Source: Rebecca billardiae RCC1528
Taxonomy: Eukaryota > Haptophyta
Length of the DNA: 64,000 bases
Reading direction: 5' to 3'
Assembly: GCA_965240325.2 (NCBI GenBank)
Contig: OZ251232.1
Span: forward strand, 2,046,001 to 2,110,000
Shown here piece after piece: positions 62,718-64,000 of the stretch. A program made the position numbers and the translations under genes. How positions within the stretch are numbered: the first letter of the stretch is position 1; every line of letters begins with the position of its first letter. Below the pieces are notes generated by a model. That model saw nothing but the letters and a program-made list of their open reading frames with translations, made no database searches and was not told the DNA's origin.

Positions 62718-62953
62718 GTTTGAACCTGACTGAACTGTTCGCCTGGCGGCAAGCAAGCCAAGCTGAAAGCAAGGCGTTCGTCCGGGCGCGCGGGGAGAGG
62801 GCAAGTTGAAAGTCCGGGGGGCACCTGCCGACGACAGCATCAGCCCGCAGCCGCCCTGCGCCCAGCCAACACGGGCCACGTGCGTACTGCGCGTGCCCAG
62901 CCTCAAGGCCGAGGCGAGCGCGCGCCGAAGCGGCGCCTACGCCGCGGTTGGGC
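62718..62953. promoter_or_regulatory. 236-bp divergent promoter region
   Basis: Separates the start codons of CCDC77 (62717, minus) and BMS1 (62954, plus). Both promoters and 5' UTRs must lie here. No TATA box or known element was identified. Confidence 0.6.
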
Positions 62954-64000
62954 ATGGCCGAGGCCGAGAAAGACGCCGCGCACAAGGCGCACCGCGCGCG
63001 CAAGGCCAAGGGCGCAAAGGCCGCGCACAAGAAGGGCGCGGTCGCGGCGGCAAAGGCAAACCGCGGCGCGGGCAACAAGCACAACAACCCCAAGGCGTTC
63101 AAGTCATTCGCCGGGCCGGGCGGCGTGCGCAGCGCGGTGCGCACGCTCGAGAAGCGCGAGAAGCGGCAGCACGCACCGGTCGTCGATCGCTCCGCCGAGG
63201 TCGTGCTGCCCGCACCGTTTGTGGTCGCGGTCGTCGGCCCGCCGCAGTGCGGCAAGTCGACCGTGATCAAGTCGCTGGTGAAGCACCACACGCGCCAGTC
63301 GATCACGGGCGACATCAAGGGGCCGATCACCGTCGTCACCGGCAAGTCGCGCCGCCTCACCTTCATCGAGTGCCCGAACGACCTGCACGCGATGTGCGAC
63401 GTCGCCAAGATCGCCGACCTCGTGCTGCTGCTCGTCGACGGCTCGTTCGGCTTCGAGATGGAGGTGTTCGAGTTCCTCAACGTGTGCCAGGTGCACGGCT
63501 TCCCGCGCATCATGGGCGTGCTCACGCACCTCGACCACTTCCGCAACAACAAGGCGCTGCGGCGCACCAAGAAGGCGCTGAAGCACCGCTTCTGGACGGA
63601 GATCTACGACGGCGCCAAGCTCTTCTACTTCTCGGGGCTGAGCCACGGCCGCTACCCAAAGTCGGAGGTGCAGAACCTCTCGCGCTTCATCTCGGTGATG
63701 CGCTTCCGCCCGCTGTCGTGGCGCAACACGCACGCCGCCGTGCTCGCCGACCGCATGGAGGACCTCACGCCGCCGGCCGCGCTCCGCCTCACGCCGACGA
63801 CCGATCGGACCATCTCGCTGTACGGGTACGTGCGCGGCACGTATCTCAAGCCGCGCTCGACCGTGCACGTCGCCGGCGTCGGCGACTTCGCGCTCGACGC
63901 GCTCGACGTGCTGCCCGACCCGTGCCCGCCGCCCGACGCGCGCCCGGCCGGCGCGAGAAAAGCCACGCTGCGCGACCGCGAGAAGCACATCTACGCGCCG
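62954..64000 (+). CDS. BMS1: Ribosome biogenesis GTPase BMS1 (N-terminal part, cut by window end)
   Basis: The first 349 residues are present; the frame runs off the window. The N-terminus is Lys/Ala-rich and nucleolar-like. The G domain has the P-loop GPPQCGKST (95-103), a switch/G2 region ITGDIKGPITVVTGK, FIECPND in place of the usual DxxG, and THLDHF as the NKxD-like G4 position, all characteristic of Bms1/Tsr1. ALKHRFWTEIYDGAKLFYFS, GRYPKSEV and FRPLSWRNTH are hallmark Bms1 stretches. Bms1 binds Rcl1 and U3 snoRNP in the nucleolus during 40S maturation. The ATG at 62954 (MAEAEKDAAHKAHRARKAKG) fits the family start. Confidence 0.95.
   Translation, partial: MAEAEKDAAHKAHRARKAKGAKAAHKKGAVAAAKANRGAGNKHNNPKAFKSFAGPGGVRSAVRTLEKREKRQHAPVVDRSAEVVLPAPFVVAVVGPPQCGKSTVIKSLVKHHTRQSITGDIKGPITVVTGKSRRLTFIECPNDLHAMCDVAKIADLVLLLVDGSFGFEMEVFEFLNVCQVHGFPRIMGVLTHLDHFRNNKALRRTKKALKHRFWTEIYDGAKLFYFSGLSHGRYPKSEVQNLSRFISVMRFRPLSWRNTHAAVLADRMEDLTPPAALRLTPTTDRTISLYGYVRGTYLKPRSTVHVAGVGDFALDALDVLPDPCPPPDARPAGARKATLRDREKHIYAP

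Overview
This window reads as nuclear DNA of a very GC-rich eukaryotic microbe, most likely a flagellate alga. Genes have short spliceosomal introns (84-137 bp) with GTGCG/GTGTG donors and CAG acceptors. Intergenic distances are small, and several genes are arranged head to head. The genes include a centrosome/basal-body protein (CCDC77), the ribosome-biogenesis GTPase BMS1, a LOV-type photosensory transcription factor, 2-oxoglutarate oxygenases and a proline-rich wall-type glycoprotein. A haptophyte (perhaps Pavlovophyceae) would fit, but the assignment is an inference from composition and gene style.

Layout. 1-12.65 kb: a satellite array of seven 1.53-kb monomers lies exactly between two direct 778-bp copies of a terminal-inverted-repeat element. 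12.65-18.8 kb: mobile-element debris, including one arm of a 1.3-kb inverted repeat. 18.8-23.1 kb: three minus-strand genes (an isopenicillin-N-synthase-like oxygenase, a 47-residue membrane microprotein overlapping it by ATGA, and a proline-rich membrane glycoprotein). 23.1-33.3 kb: a second debris zone with the other inverted-repeat arm, decayed genes and two non-autonomous DNA transposons. 33.3-38.8 kb: one large minus-strand gene with two FHA-like and two AP2-like regions. 38.8-43.2 kb: extremely GC-rich non-coding DNA and a ~210-bp minisatellite. 43.27-44.2 kb: a duplicate of the promoter and 5' end of the proline-rich gene, placed directly in front of a prolyl-hydroxylase-like gene (44.3-45.8 kb). 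47.7-64 kb: a compact gene-dense block with a Cys-loop-less pentameric ligand-gated channel, an unrecognised protein, an ADP-ribosylglycohydrolase, a secreted oxygenase-TPR protein divergent from a DnaJ-TPR protein, the LOV-LOV-HSF transcription factor, and CCDC77 divergent from BMS1.

The strongest biological novelty is the gene at 56.5-59.8 kb. It carries two PAS/LOV domains that each keep the photoactive cysteine, fused to an HSF-type DNA-binding domain whose recognition helix has lost the canonical arginine. The strongest structural novelty is the satellite array bracketed by two MITE copies, whose monomers carry what looks like an excision footprint of that element. A third theme is three 2-oxoglutarate oxygenases interleaved with proline-rich proteins, two of these loci being linked by a duplicated promoter.
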